Positions 4,148-10,189 are shown, counted from the stretch's first letter. The stretch: DNA of 10,189 nt from Leptolyngbyaceae cyanobacterium CSSed165cm_216 (GCA_007135385.1 SLIY01000025.1:1-10189), one strand, 5' to 3'. The notes: generated from the letters alone by a model not told the origin. Numbers and translations: made by a program.

Positions 4148-6859
4148 CTATGGCAACAAATAACGGGCCGGGGAGAGGGCGGTGCGGGTGCCGGGGGGCG
4201 AAAGGGCTTCAAAGTCCAGCCAAAACGGCTCGGCTGCGTCTACCAGGCGGGCGTGGTTGAGCTGAGCAAAACGGGAGTAGCTGTGCCCCGCCTGCACGTA
4301 GGCCAGCTGAGCCGGGGTGAGCTGGGCTAGGTAGGGGTCGGCCTCGGGTGGGGTAGCCTGGCGGAGGTGGGCATAGAGTTGCTCCCGGTCGTGGCCGACT
4401 AGAAAGCGGCGATCGCCCGCTTCCACCTGGCGATGGGTCTGGGGGGCCAGGTACTCAATCAGAGGATGGTTGTCGGTGTTGAGGGGGGCGTCGGCAAACA
4501 GGCCGCTGGCGGTGAGATTGCCCGCGTAAAGGCGCAACAGCAGGGTTTCAAAGTATTCGTCGGGTAAGTCGGTGGCGTTGGGCCATTGATCCAGCAAGGC
4601 GCGCCCCTGGCGCACCGCCACCGCCGGGTCGAGGGGTGCAGGCTGCTTTTGTCCCACCAGCGCCACAATCGAGCGACTTGGCCCCAGATCGCCGCGCCAC
4701 ACCACCACCTGGGGAAACACCGCCGCCATGGTGCGGGCGATGATCGCAAACTCGCGCTCTGACACCTGGTAGAGGGGCACCCACTGTACGTAGAGGCCGC
4801 CGTCTTCTAGACGCTCTCGCCCCATTTGGTAATGCTCTAGGGTGTATAGGTTGCCGGTGCCCTGCTCCCAGGGGGTGAACAGGTCGCTAATGATCAGGTC
4901 ATAGGTTTCACGGCTACGGCTGAGGCAGTTGCGACCATCCTCGGCGTAGACGGTGACCCGAGGATGGTCAAACAGGCCGTAGAGCCAGCGGTCAAAGTGT
5001 TTCTCCGCCAGATCCACCACCTCCGGCAGCAATTCGCACACCACCACCCGTGTGGGGGCAAAGGGTAACGCCGCCCCGGCGGTAATGCCCGTGCCCATGC
5101 CCAGGTAGAACACTGAGCGGGGATAGGGGTGAGTCAACATTGGCACCACCGTCTGGTTTTGCTCTAGGTGCAGGTTGCGGGAGCTACCCAGGGTGTAGTG
5201 ACTGTTGACCCGAATCGCTCGCCCGCCGCCGGACTCCACCACGGTGACCGTGGCGTGGGAGCCCTCCTGCATCTCTACCAGGCGTTCGTTACCGCGCACC
5301 CCAAAGGTGACCGCCTGCACCGCATCGAGGTTGAGACTGGTCAGGGCGATCGCCGTCCCGACCGCCAGCGCCCCCAACCCCAACCGGGGCCAGCTCGCCC
5401 GTCGCAGCGCCAGCGCCGCCAGCATTAGCGGGTAGAGGGCCGCCAGCAGCATCAAGCTGCGCCAGGTGCCCAAGCTGGGTAGCAGCACAAAGCCCGTGAG
5501 CAGGGAGCCAGCGATCGCCCCCAGGGTATCCGCCGCCACCAGTCGCCCAATCACCTCCCCCGGCTGTCGCGGGTCGGCTTCCAGCAGCCGCATCAGGTAG
5601 GGCAACACCGTACCCAACACCACCGCAGGCAGCAGCACCACCAGTACCGCCACCCCAGCCACCTCGCCCAGGTAGGCCCACCAGCCCAGCCCCCGCCCTA
5701 GATAGGTCAGCCCGTTAGTCAGCCGGTAAAACCCCCAGGCTGAGACCACCGTGACCAAACTGGCCAACCCCAGCAGGGCCGCCAAAATCATGGGCGGAGC
5801 CGGGCGAGACAGCCGGGTGAGCCGATTGGCTACCGCTGCCCCCACCGCCAGGGCTAGCAAAAAGCAGGACAACACCAGGGCATAGGTGTAGGCCGAGTTC
5901 TGCAACACCTGGGAAAAAAGCCGGGTCCAGAGGATTTCGATGCCCAGGGTGGCGAAGCCGGAGGCGAAAGCGAGGGGGTAGGGAGTGATGAGGTGTTGGC
6001 GCAGCCTGCCCGGAGGGCTTAGGGGGGATGGGGGGATGGGGGGATGGGGTGACGTAGGGACAGACCGGTGTGTCTGCCCTGGCAGATTATCGGGATAGCG
6101 ATGTGACGTAGAGGTAGGCGGTGGGTCCGCCCCGACAGATTGTCGGGATGGCGGTGTGTCGTAGGGGCGGACCAGTGTGTCCGCCCCCGCAGGAATTGGT
6201 AAGGAAGATGATCGGAAGGATAGGAGAAGGGCGGTGAGGCCGACGGCAAAATCTAGTCCAACGGCCAGCAGGTAGGCGTTGCGAAAGCCCAGGGCCAGGG
6301 GCAGCACAAACCCGGCGGTGAGGGCCCCGGTGGCGGAACCAGCGGTGTTGACCGCATAAAGGCGGGTGCCGACGTTGCCCAGAGCGGTGGGATGGCGCAC
6401 CAGGTGCTGCACCATTAACGGGAGGGTGCCGCCCATCAGAAACGAGGGGGGAAATAGCAGCGTAGCGGCGATCGCCCCCTTAGCCGTCGTATTTAGCCAG
6501 AGGGAATCGCCGAAGCGATCGTAGAGCAGCGGATAGAGAGCGTGGTAGCTATCGATCAGCACAAAATGCCCCAGGGCGGTGACGGCCACCCCAATTTCTA
6601 GCCAGCCGAAACCGCGCAGGCTAGAGGTCATCTGCGGGGCATTTCGGCCCCAGAACCAGCCGCCACTGGCCAACCCGGCAAAAAAGATCGCCACCGCCAG
6701 AGCCGCTGCCTGGGCTGTGCTGCCCAAGAGCAACCCCAGCTCTCGCACCCACATCACCTGGTACACCAGTGCCGCAAAGCCCGAGACAAAGAATAGGCCC
6801 AGGAGACGTGTCCCGTGGCGAGGGGGGAGTGGAGGAGTGGGGGGGGATGGGAGGGGCAT
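4148..6859 (-). CDS. Fused MFS-type membrane / spermidine synthase-like protein
   Basis: A 903-aa membrane protein. About fourteen hydrophobic segments lie in two blocks (about 18-216 and 288-520), with a Pro-rich linker between. A cytosolic SAM-dependent methyltransferase-fold domain follows (about 530-800): nucleotide loop FYLGMGTGITAG near 583-594, acidic strand end VVCELLPEVVDLA, DGRN near 642, and DLIISDLFTPW near 658. The glycine-rich loop is not the GGGDG of true aminopropyltransferases, and the second Asp of the catalytic loop is replaced, so genuine spermidine synthesis is doubtful. This is normal for the widespread 'fused MFS/spermidine synthase' family, whose role is largely unknown. 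The linker (about 223-284) is repeat-derived (separate entries). The ATG at 6859 has no good Shine-Dalgarno and is followed by a C8 tract, but no later start would keep the first membrane segment. It lies 117 bp after the TonB-like gene and may be co-transcribed with it. Confidence 0.85.
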   Translation of the reverse strand: MPLPSPPTPPLPPRHGTRLLGLFFVSGFAALVYQVMWVRELGLLLGSTAQAAALAVAIFFAGLASGGWFWGRNAPQMTSSLRGFGWLEIGVAVTALGHFVLIDSYHALYPLLYDRFGDSLWLNTTAKGAIAATLLFPPSFLMGGTLPLMVQHLVRHPTALGNVGTRLYAVNTAGSATGALTAGFVLPLALGFRNAYLLAVGLDFAVGLTALLLSFRSSSLPIPAGADTLVRPYDTPPSRQSVGADPPPTSTSHRYPDNLPGQTHRSVPTSPHPPIPPSPLSPPGRLRQHLITPYPLAFASGFATLGIEILWTRLFSQVLQNSAYTYALVLSCFLLALAVGAAVANRLTRLSRPAPPMILAALLGLASLVTVVSAWGFYRLTNGLTYLGRGLGWWAYLGEVAGVAVLVVLLPAVVLGTVLPYLMRLLEADPRQPGEVIGRLVAADTLGAIAGSLLTGFVLLPSLGTWRSLMLLAALYPLMLAALALRRASWPRLGLGALAVGTAIALTSLNLDAVQAVTFGVRGNERLVEMQEGSHATVTVVESGGGRAIRVNSHYTLGSSRNLHLEQNQTVVPMLTHPYPRSVFYLGMGTGITAGAALPFAPTRVVVCELLPEVVDLAEKHFDRWLYGLFDHPRVTVYAEDGRNCLSRSRETYDLIISDLFTPWEQGTGNLYTLEHYQMGRERLEDGGLYVQWVPLYQVSEREFAIIARTMAAVFPQVVVWRGDLGPSRSIVALVGQKQPAPLDPAVAVRQGRALLDQWPNATDLPDEYFETLLLRLYAGNLTASGLFADAPLNTDNHPLIEYLAPQTHRQVEAGDRRFLVGHDREQLYAHLRQATPPEADPYLAQLTPAQLAYVQAGHSYSRFAQLNHARLVDAAEPFWLDFEALSPPGTRTALSPARYLLP
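6022..6049. repeat. Octamer microsatellite inside the MFS/spermidine synthase gene
   Basis: About three and a half copies of an 8-bp unit (ATGGGGGG on the plus strand), with AT dinucleotides at 6028, 6036 and 6044. On the coding strand the three copies are read in three successive frames, giving His, Ile and Ser in a Pro-rich stretch (about residues 271-280). Because 8 is not a multiple of 3, gain or loss of one unit would shift the frame of the last ~620 residues. Confidence 0.8.
6054..6193. repeat. REP-like palindromic repeat, ~2.6 tandem copies, within a coding region
   Basis: Three units begin with GTAG at 6054, 6108 and 6161 (spacing 54 and 53 bp); the last is partial. Unit three has a perfect 9-bp hairpin, GGGGCGGAC (6164-6172) with GTCCGCCCC (6179-6187). 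Unit one has a degenerate version (6057-6080). Between units is a second hairpin, CCCGACA-GAT-TGTCGGG (6131-6147), with a diverged partner around 6082-6095. It resembles dispersed intergenic REP-type elements of cyanobacteria. It is translated as part of the inter-domain linker (about residues 223-269), and units one and three are read in different frames. Confidence 0.85.
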
Positions 6860-6865
6860 GGGGGC

Positions 6866-6971
6866 GGTTTACAGTTTATGGTTTACGGTTTGCGGCTTAC
6901 GGTTTGCGGTTTACGGTTTGCGGTTTGCCTTGCACCGTATACCGTTCCCCTTGCACCGTATACCTTTTCCC
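6866..6971. repeat. Long heptad repeat array (9 x GGTTTAC-like plus 21-bp repeats)
   Basis: Nine perfect-phase heptads (GGTTTAC, GGTTTGC and variants) run from 6866 to 6928. They are followed by two copies of a three-heptad unit beginning CTTGCACCGTATACC (6929-6949 and 6950-6971). The array fills the gap between the TonB-like stop codon and the MFS/spermidine synthase start, and ends directly before that start codon. The last part reads as ACCGTATACC, echoing the CCGTACACC and GGTATACGG units of the arrays at 631-707 and 2082-2158, so these arrays are one related family. Confidence 0.88.
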
Positions 6972-6976
6972 TTCCC

Positions 6977-7768
6977 CTACGGCTCCTCACCCCACAACAC
7001 CACCAGCGTTCCTCCACCGCCCAGCGGCAATAGGTTTAGGTACCGCCGCAGGGGGCCGCATTCGGTGGCGTAAACAGCACCGCCGCCGGCCTGTTGGTGG
7101 GGGGAGGCAGTTAGGGCACTTACGTCACAGGTAGCGGTGGCGATCAGCTGGGGCTGCACTAGGTCGTCCATGGCCTGGGTGGGACTGTGATCGGGCAGCA
7201 GCACAAAGGTTTCCAGGTGCGATCGCGCCTTTCCCCGCTCATCCACAAATAGTGCCGCCTGGTGGGGGGTGCCGAACAGTTCCAGCGTCTCGGTTAGGGA
7301 GACAGCAGTCAGAGGGTGATCGCTGAGTGCCTCCCAGAACTGGTTAAACTGGACTGGCTTAGCGGAGTTGCTGTCGGTTGGGATGGACTCGCCAGGGGGT
7401 GACGTCACCGCAGCCGCTGCGGCGGGTTGCGCCACTGTCGGGGTGGAGCCCTCTTTATTTTTATAAGCCACATGCGGTGATGTCGGCTGATGGCCGGGAA
7501 GCAGATCGAGTTGCTCTGGCTGCCGGGGTTCTGGGGTGCTTTGGGCCGCAGGGGGCGGCTGCTCTGGTTGGCTGGGTTGCTCCAGTGGCGTCGGCAGGGA
7601 AACGACAGCAATATCGGTGACAGCGGAATTGGCGGCTTCAGCCGCCAGCGGCTGCTCTGCAACTGGGTGGGATTCAGGCATAGGCAACTGCAGCAGCAAA
7701 CCGTGCCCCGCCAGCGATAGCCCCAGGGCAAACAGGTGGCAAAATGGCCTAGAGCGCCCTGGCACCAT
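6977..7768 (-). CDS. Membrane-anchored Pro/Gln-rich protein, TonB-like architecture
   Basis: A 263-aa protein. The N-terminus is a short basic stretch followed by one hydrophobic helix (about 8-30; LFALGLSLAGHGLLLQLP), close to the uncleaved anchor of TonB-family energy transducers. Residues about 30-140 are rich in Pro, Gln, Ser and Ala, as in the periplasm-spanning region of TonB. A compact C-terminal domain (about 143-263) contains two cysteines (ATCDVS and ATECGP) and ends in a strand-like GGTLVVLWG. I do not recognise a standard TonB C-terminal motif, so the family is unassigned. The ATG at 7768 is the only acceptable start: the frame upstream has no ATG, GTG or TTG before a stop. It diverges from znuA across 97 bp containing a Zur-like box, so co-regulation by zinc is likely. 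A role in energising zinc uptake across the outer membrane is a speculative extension. Confidence 0.75.
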   Translation of the reverse strand: MVPGRSRPFCHLFALGLSLAGHGLLLQLPMPESHPVAEQPLAAEAANSAVTDIAVVSLPTPLEQPSQPEQPPPAAQSTPEPRQPEQLDLLPGHQPTSPHVAYKNKEGSTPTVAQPAAAAAVTSPPGESIPTDSNSAKPVQFNQFWEALSDHPLTAVSLTETLELFGTPHQAALFVDERGKARSHLETFVLLPDHSPTQAMDDLVQPQLIATATCDVSALTASPHQQAGGGAVYATECGPLRRYLNLLPLGGGGTLVVLWGEEP

Positions 7769-7787
7769 AGCGCAGCAATCCCCAACG

Positions 7788-7850
7788 TTGACAGCATCGG
7801 TAGATCAATTCTAAGCTCCAAGGGAAAAGAATGAAAATCATTATCATTCT
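7788..7850. promoter_or_regulatory. Divergent znuA / TonB-like promoter region with Zur box
   Basis: The box at 7828-7850 is an 11-1-11 palindrome centred on C7839 with a single mismatch. Its core TGAAAATCATTATCA (7832-7846) differs from the Zur consensus at one position. It ends 15 bp before the znuA ATG and lies 59 bp before the ATG of the divergent gene. A perfect TTGACA (7788-7793) points toward znuA, though its -10 (TAAGCT, 7812-7817) is weak. For the minus strand, TAGAAT (7813-7808) is a good -10 with TTTTCA (7837-7832) as -35 inside the box. One Zur dimer could therefore control both directions. Confidence 0.83.
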
Positions 7851-7865
7851 AGTGGAGATATAGTC

Positions 7866-8948
7866 ATGGCCAACGCCGCCCGCTCGGTTGGAACGGTTCT
7901 GTTGATCACCACCCTGAGTCTGGTGGGCAATGCCTGGCCAGGGCTAGCTGATCGCCCCCGGGTGGTGGCCAGCCACAGTGTCCTGTGCGACCTGGTGGCG
8001 CAGATCGCCACCGATACCCTTGATCTTATCTGCCTGATGCAGCCTGGCGACGACCCCCACATCTACCAGGCCCGACCGTCTGACCGCCGAGCGATCGACG
8101 ACGCTGATCTGGTATTCTACGGCGGCTACAATTTCGAGCCCTCGATTGTTGACATGATTGTGGCTACCCCCAACAGTGCCCCCAAGGTGGCGGTGGGGGC
8201 GATGGCGGTGCCTGACCCGCTGATGGGCGAGCATCACCACCACGGTCATGATCACGGCCACGATCACAGCCACGGCTCTCCGCCTGGTGAGGATGTCGGC
8301 GGCCCTACCCTACTAGCCCACGACCACGACCACAGCCACGACCACGGTGACGGCGGTCTGGTGCCCGACCCCCATGTGTGGCATGACGCCCGCCACGGCA
8401 TCAGCATGGTGTTGGTGATCCGACGTTACCTGATTGACCTGGTGCCCGACCAGCGCCACGGCTTGCATTACCACCGCAATGCCCAGGCAATCGTCGATCA
8501 GCTGGAGGTAATCGACCAATGGATCAAGGATCAAATTGCCACCATTCCGACTGAGCATCGCACTCTGGTCACCACCCACGATGCCCTAGCCTACTACGGC
8601 GACGCCTACGGACTTACCATCGAGTCGGCCCTGGGCAGCATCAGCACCGAGGCCAGCCCCTCGGCCGCCCGGATTGCTGAAATGGTGGATCTGGTGAAAG
8701 CCCTGGGTGTTCCCACTGTGTTTGCTGAGGCCACTAGTAACCCCCAACTGATGACTGTCCTCGCCCGCGAGGCCAACGTAACGCTATCTGACCAGCCCCT
8801 CCATGCTGATACCCTGGGCGAACCGGGCACCGCCGCCGCCACCTACCAGGGCATGCTGGTGACTAACACCTGCACCATTGTGGAAGGACTAGGCGGGCAG
8901 TGCGACACAGGCTTAGTTGAAACCCTGATTTCACCAGCGGCCCAGTGA
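7866..8948 (+). CDS. znuA: Zinc ABC transporter substrate-binding protein (cluster 9, ZnuA)
   Basis: A 360-aa periplasmic zinc-binding protein that delivers Zn(II) to the ZnuBC importer. Residues 1-28 are a Sec signal peptide (likely cleavage after GLA at 28); there is no lipobox. The zinc ligands of the family are visible: His65 (DDPHIY), His170 (DPHVWHD), His238 (TTHDALAYYG) and Asp315 (LHADTLG). Between the first two is a long His/Asp-rich loop of two clusters (123-136 and 152-160) with 14 histidines, typical of ZnuA rather than manganese-binding relatives. A cysteine pair near the C-terminus (NTCTIVEGLGGQCD) may form a disulfide. The start has a good Shine-Dalgarno (GTGGAG, 7852-7857), and the Zur box lies just upstream. 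No znuB or znuC follows: the next gene is 368 bp away and unrelated, so the permease and ATPase must be elsewhere. Confidence 0.97.
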   Translation: MANAARSVGTVLLITTLSLVGNAWPGLADRPRVVASHSVLCDLVAQIATDTLDLICLMQPGDDPHIYQARPSDRRAIDDADLVFYGGYNFEPSIVDMIVATPNSAPKVAVGAMAVPDPLMGEHHHHGHDHGHDHSHGSPPGEDVGGPTLLAHDHDHSHDHGDGGLVPDPHVWHDARHGISMVLVIRRYLIDLVPDQRHGLHYHRNAQAIVDQLEVIDQWIKDQIATIPTEHRTLVTTHDALAYYGDAYGLTIESALGSISTEASPSAARIAEMVDLVKALGVPTVFAEATSNPQLMTVLAREANVTLSDQPLHADTLGEPGTAAATYQGMLVTNTCTIVEGLGGQCDTGLVETLISPAAQ

Positions 8949-9022
8949 TGGGATAAATGATTCGGACGGTGCGATCGCATCGAGACAGTCATCGAGACAA
9001 TCAGAATATAAGCATGGACTGG

Positions 9023-9057
9023 ATTCTGGCTCCTGAGTTCTGGTTCCTGAATTCGCT
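9023..9057. repeat. Short heptad repeat run (5 x 7 bp)
   Basis: ATTCTGG, CTCCTGA, GTTCTGG, TTCCTGA and ATTCGCT follow in phase, alternating two unit types. This is an STRR-type heptad family distinct in sequence from the four minus-strand arrays. It lies about 75 bp after the znuA stop codon. Confidence 0.68.
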
Positions 9058-9065
9058 CCTTTGCT

Positions 9066-9083
9066 GGTGGTCTTGAGGCCACC
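9066..9083. terminator. Possible hairpin downstream of znuA
   Basis: GGTGGTC (9066-9072) pairs with GGCCACC (9077-9083) with one G-T pair and a TTGA loop. It is about 120 bp after the znuA stop codon. No T-run follows, so an intrinsic terminator is only weakly supported; it could be a mere mRNA 3'-end hairpin. Confidence 0.3.
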
Positions 9084-9316
9084 AAACTCCTAGTGCCCTT
9101 GGCAGGCATCCCATTAGCCATTGTCATCAGCCAGTTAACAAACTGAACCCCTGACTGATTTAACTGCCGGTTAAGCCTGCTGTGATAGTTACTGCGGATT
9201 GGCTCTAGCCCTTTTGCTGAGGAGAAATCGCTGCGCGCTCTCCCTGCTGTGTTAGGAGTCAGAACCCGATCCCAGTGCCGATAGGGCAACCCCCGATTCT
9301 TTTTTGGAGAACGCTC

Positions 9317-9940
9317 ATGAGCCTTTGGCGACAAACGATAGGTGTAAGTTTAGGTTTCGTGGCAGCCAGCAGCCTGTGGACTGTAGCCCAGGCCTACCCC
9401 AGTCCAGCAGACGGTGTAGAGGCTCCCAGTTTAGTTCAGGTGGACGAGGCGCTAGACGATGCGTCAGCACTTGAGCCAGGGCAGGTTGCGGCCATAACGC
9501 CCGACCAGAGTTGGCTGGAGGCTCTGGCTGAGGAACCTCTGGTTTCCCCAGACCCCAGCCTAGAGTCTGAATTGATCGCCCCCCCAGCCCTAGCGATCGC
9601 TCCAGTGACCCCAGAGGTATTAGAGCAGCTTTCGCAGGAGCAACTGGCCGCGATCGCCTCTATTATTTCGACCGCAGAAGCGTCGGCCAGCGCCAACCTT
9701 GTAGCAGAGCTGCCCCCCGAGGTGTTAACTCAGTTAGACGTTTTACCCATTATCGAACGCCAGGTGGGTCGCAGACGGTGGATGCCGACCGGGTTGGTCA
9801 GACGGTTGCGGGTGCCCCAGCTGGTTGCCGCTTTGATTCGCCAGCCCAAAAATACGGCCCTGGTCATGTTGGGTAACCACATTGTGGTTGTCAATCCGGT
9901 CACTGGTGCAGTCTTGGGGGCGGTGCTATCAGTCTTGTAA
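9317..9940 (+). CDS. Secreted protein of unknown function
   Basis: A 207-aa protein. I choose the ATG at 9317 over the in-frame ATG at 9275 because GGAGA (9306-9310) is a good Shine-Dalgarno 6 nt upstream, and because the N-terminus from 9317 is a clean Sec signal peptide (MSLWRQ, hydrophobic core, cleavage after AQA at about residue 26). The mature part starts with an acidic, Ala/Pro/Leu/Glu-rich region (about 27-140) with no recognisable fold. A basic patch (GRRRW, near 154) follows, then a C-terminal segment LGNHIVVVNPVTGAVLGAVLSVL of strand-like, hydrophobic residues. That ending loosely recalls RcnB-type periplasmic proteins (a residue pair, then VL/VV, then ATG-VL), but the resemblance is too weak for a name. 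Location is periplasm, cell surface or outside. It stands alone, with 368 bp before and 109 bp after. Confidence 0.8.
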   Translation: MSLWRQTIGVSLGFVAASSLWTVAQAYPSPADGVEAPSLVQVDEALDDASALEPGQVAAITPDQSWLEALAEEPLVSPDPSLESELIAPPALAIAPVTPEVLEQLSQEQLAAIASIISTAEASASANLVAELPPEVLTQLDVLPIIERQVGRRRWMPTGLVRRLRVPQLVAALIRQPKNTALVMLGNHIVVVNPVTGAVLGAVLSVL

Positions 9941-10007
9941 GGATGCCATTGAAGCCTTTCCCTCAGACCGTTGTTTAATGACGGGCGAGACGTTTCGTCA
10001 TACCCTA

Positions 10008-10030
10008 TCTATACGCTGATGGTGTATAGA
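10008..10030. promoter_or_regulatory. Perfect 7-bp inverted repeat upstream of the PhzF-family gene
   Basis: TCTATAC (10008-10014) and GTATAGA (10024-10030) are exact reverse complements separated by 9 nt. The repeat ends 19 bp before the ATG, so it could be an operator or a hairpin in the 5' leader. The gap 9941-10049 also holds a smaller dyad, ATGACG/CGTCAT (9978-9983, 9996-10001), with no T-tract. Confidence 0.4.
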
Positions 10031-10049
10031 GTTGCCGGGCTATCCCCCT

Positions 10050-10189
10050 ATGACGATTCCGTTAATTCAGGTTGATGCCTTTACCGATACCGCCTACAGG
10101 GGTAACCCAGCGGCCGTATGTGTGCTGCCCCAGGCTCTCCCTGATAGTTGGATGCAGCAAGTGGCCCAAGAAATGAATTTGTCAGAAAC
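10050..10189 (+). CDS. PhzF-family (phenazine biosynthesis-like) isomerase, N-terminus only
   Basis: Forty-six codons are visible before the window ends. The start MTIPLIQVDAFTDTAYRGNP followed by AAVCVLP is the canonical N-terminal strand and F-x-G-NP-AAV motif of PhzF-family proteins. MNLSE ends with Glu46, the position of the family's conserved catalytic glutamate. The family includes the PhzF isomerase and many uncharacterised epimerase/isomerase-like proteins such as YddE. Nothing here indicates phenazine production, so only the family is assigned. No strong Shine-Dalgarno is visible before the ATG at 10050 (upstream bases are CCCCCT). Its relation to the zinc cluster is probably just adjacency. 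Confidence 0.88.
   Translation, partial: MTIPLIQVDAFTDTAYRGNPAAVCVLPQALPDSWMQQVAQEMNLSE

Larger units (their letters stand above)
8949..9316. other. 368-bp intergenic region between znuA and the secreted-protein gene
   Basis: No convincing gene was found. It contains a HIP1 site (8971-8978), a five-unit heptad run (9023-9057), a 7-bp hairpin with a 4-nt loop and one G-T pair (9066-9072 with 9077-9083), and a perfect 7-bp inverted repeat CAGTTAA/TTAACTG (9132-9138, 9160-9166) followed by a related GGTTAA. The hairpin might end znuA transcription but lacks a T-tract. The inverted repeat could be a regulator site for the downstream gene; neither role is certain. Confidence 0.6.

Noticed and set aside
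5289..5681. Minus-strand 130-codon Gly-rich open frame
   Set aside because: A frame-shifted reading of the MFS/spermidine synthase gene in GC-rich DNA; Gly/Ala low complexity only.
6010..6200. Gene break or frameshift at the repeat insertion
   Set aside because: The frame is continuous across the repeats and both halves are in the same frame, so one 903-aa product is the simplest reading.
6866..6971. Possible CRISPR array
   Set aside because: Units are 7 bp and contiguous, with no unique spacers.
8313..8579. Minus-strand open frame ending in a Val-rich repeat
   Set aside because: Antisense of the znuA histidine-rich loop; the valine repeats are complements of His/Asp codons.
9275..9316. 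Upstream ATG at 9275 as start of the secreted protein
   Set aside because: It has no Shine-Dalgarno and would add 14 residues ahead of a well-formed signal peptide; ATG 9317 has GGAGA at the right distance.

Overview
The window is almost certainly cyanobacterial chromosome. The palindrome GCGATCGC (HIP1) occurs about fourteen times, and the gene content (TIGR02652-type protein, Zur-type operators, second threonyl-tRNA synthetase) is typical of cyanobacteria. High GC and abundant heptad intergenic repeats suggest a filamentous Leptolyngbya/Nodosilinea/Phormidium-like lineage, but the genus is a guess. No rRNA, tRNA, transposase or CRISPR array was seen.

The left three quarters (1-7768) is a minus-strand series of seven genes. 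In transcription order they are: a membrane-anchored, Pro/Gln-rich TonB-like protein (7768-6977); a fused MFS-type/spermidine synthase-like membrane protein (6859-4148); a threonyl-tRNA synthetase (4020-2149); an 85-aa two-cysteine protein (2047-1790); a DUF1636 putative metal-binding protein (1786-1415); a Crp/Fnr regulator (1269-709); and a zinc-ribbon-like/WD40 protein cut by the window edge (618-1). Diverging from them is znuA (7866-8948), the periplasmic zinc-binding protein. It is followed by a 368-bp gap, a secreted protein of unknown function (9317-9940) and the start of a PhzF-family gene (10050 onward).

Three Zur-box-like palindromes unify the region: 1361-1377 (before the Crp-like gene), 4036-4050 (a perfect 7-1-7 palindrome before thrS) and 7828-7850 (in the znuA/TonB-like divergent promoter). 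The simplest reading is a zinc-starvation island. When zinc is scarce, Zur would release ZnuA for uptake, a back-up ThrRS, a DUF1636 protein and its small partner, a dedicated Crp-family regulator, and a WD40 protein with a CxxC...CxxH zinc-site motif. ThrRS2 and znuA match known cyanobacterial Zur targets; membership of the other genes is inferred from position.

Repeats are the second theme. Four of the minus-strand intergenic gaps are filled with 7-bp-periodic repeats, three of them clearly inverted (one half complementary to the other), and a fifth short run follows znuA. Inside the MFS/spermidine synthase gene, 2.6 copies of a ~54-bp palindromic repeat and an octamer microsatellite have been absorbed into the coding frame as a loop between the two membrane halves.
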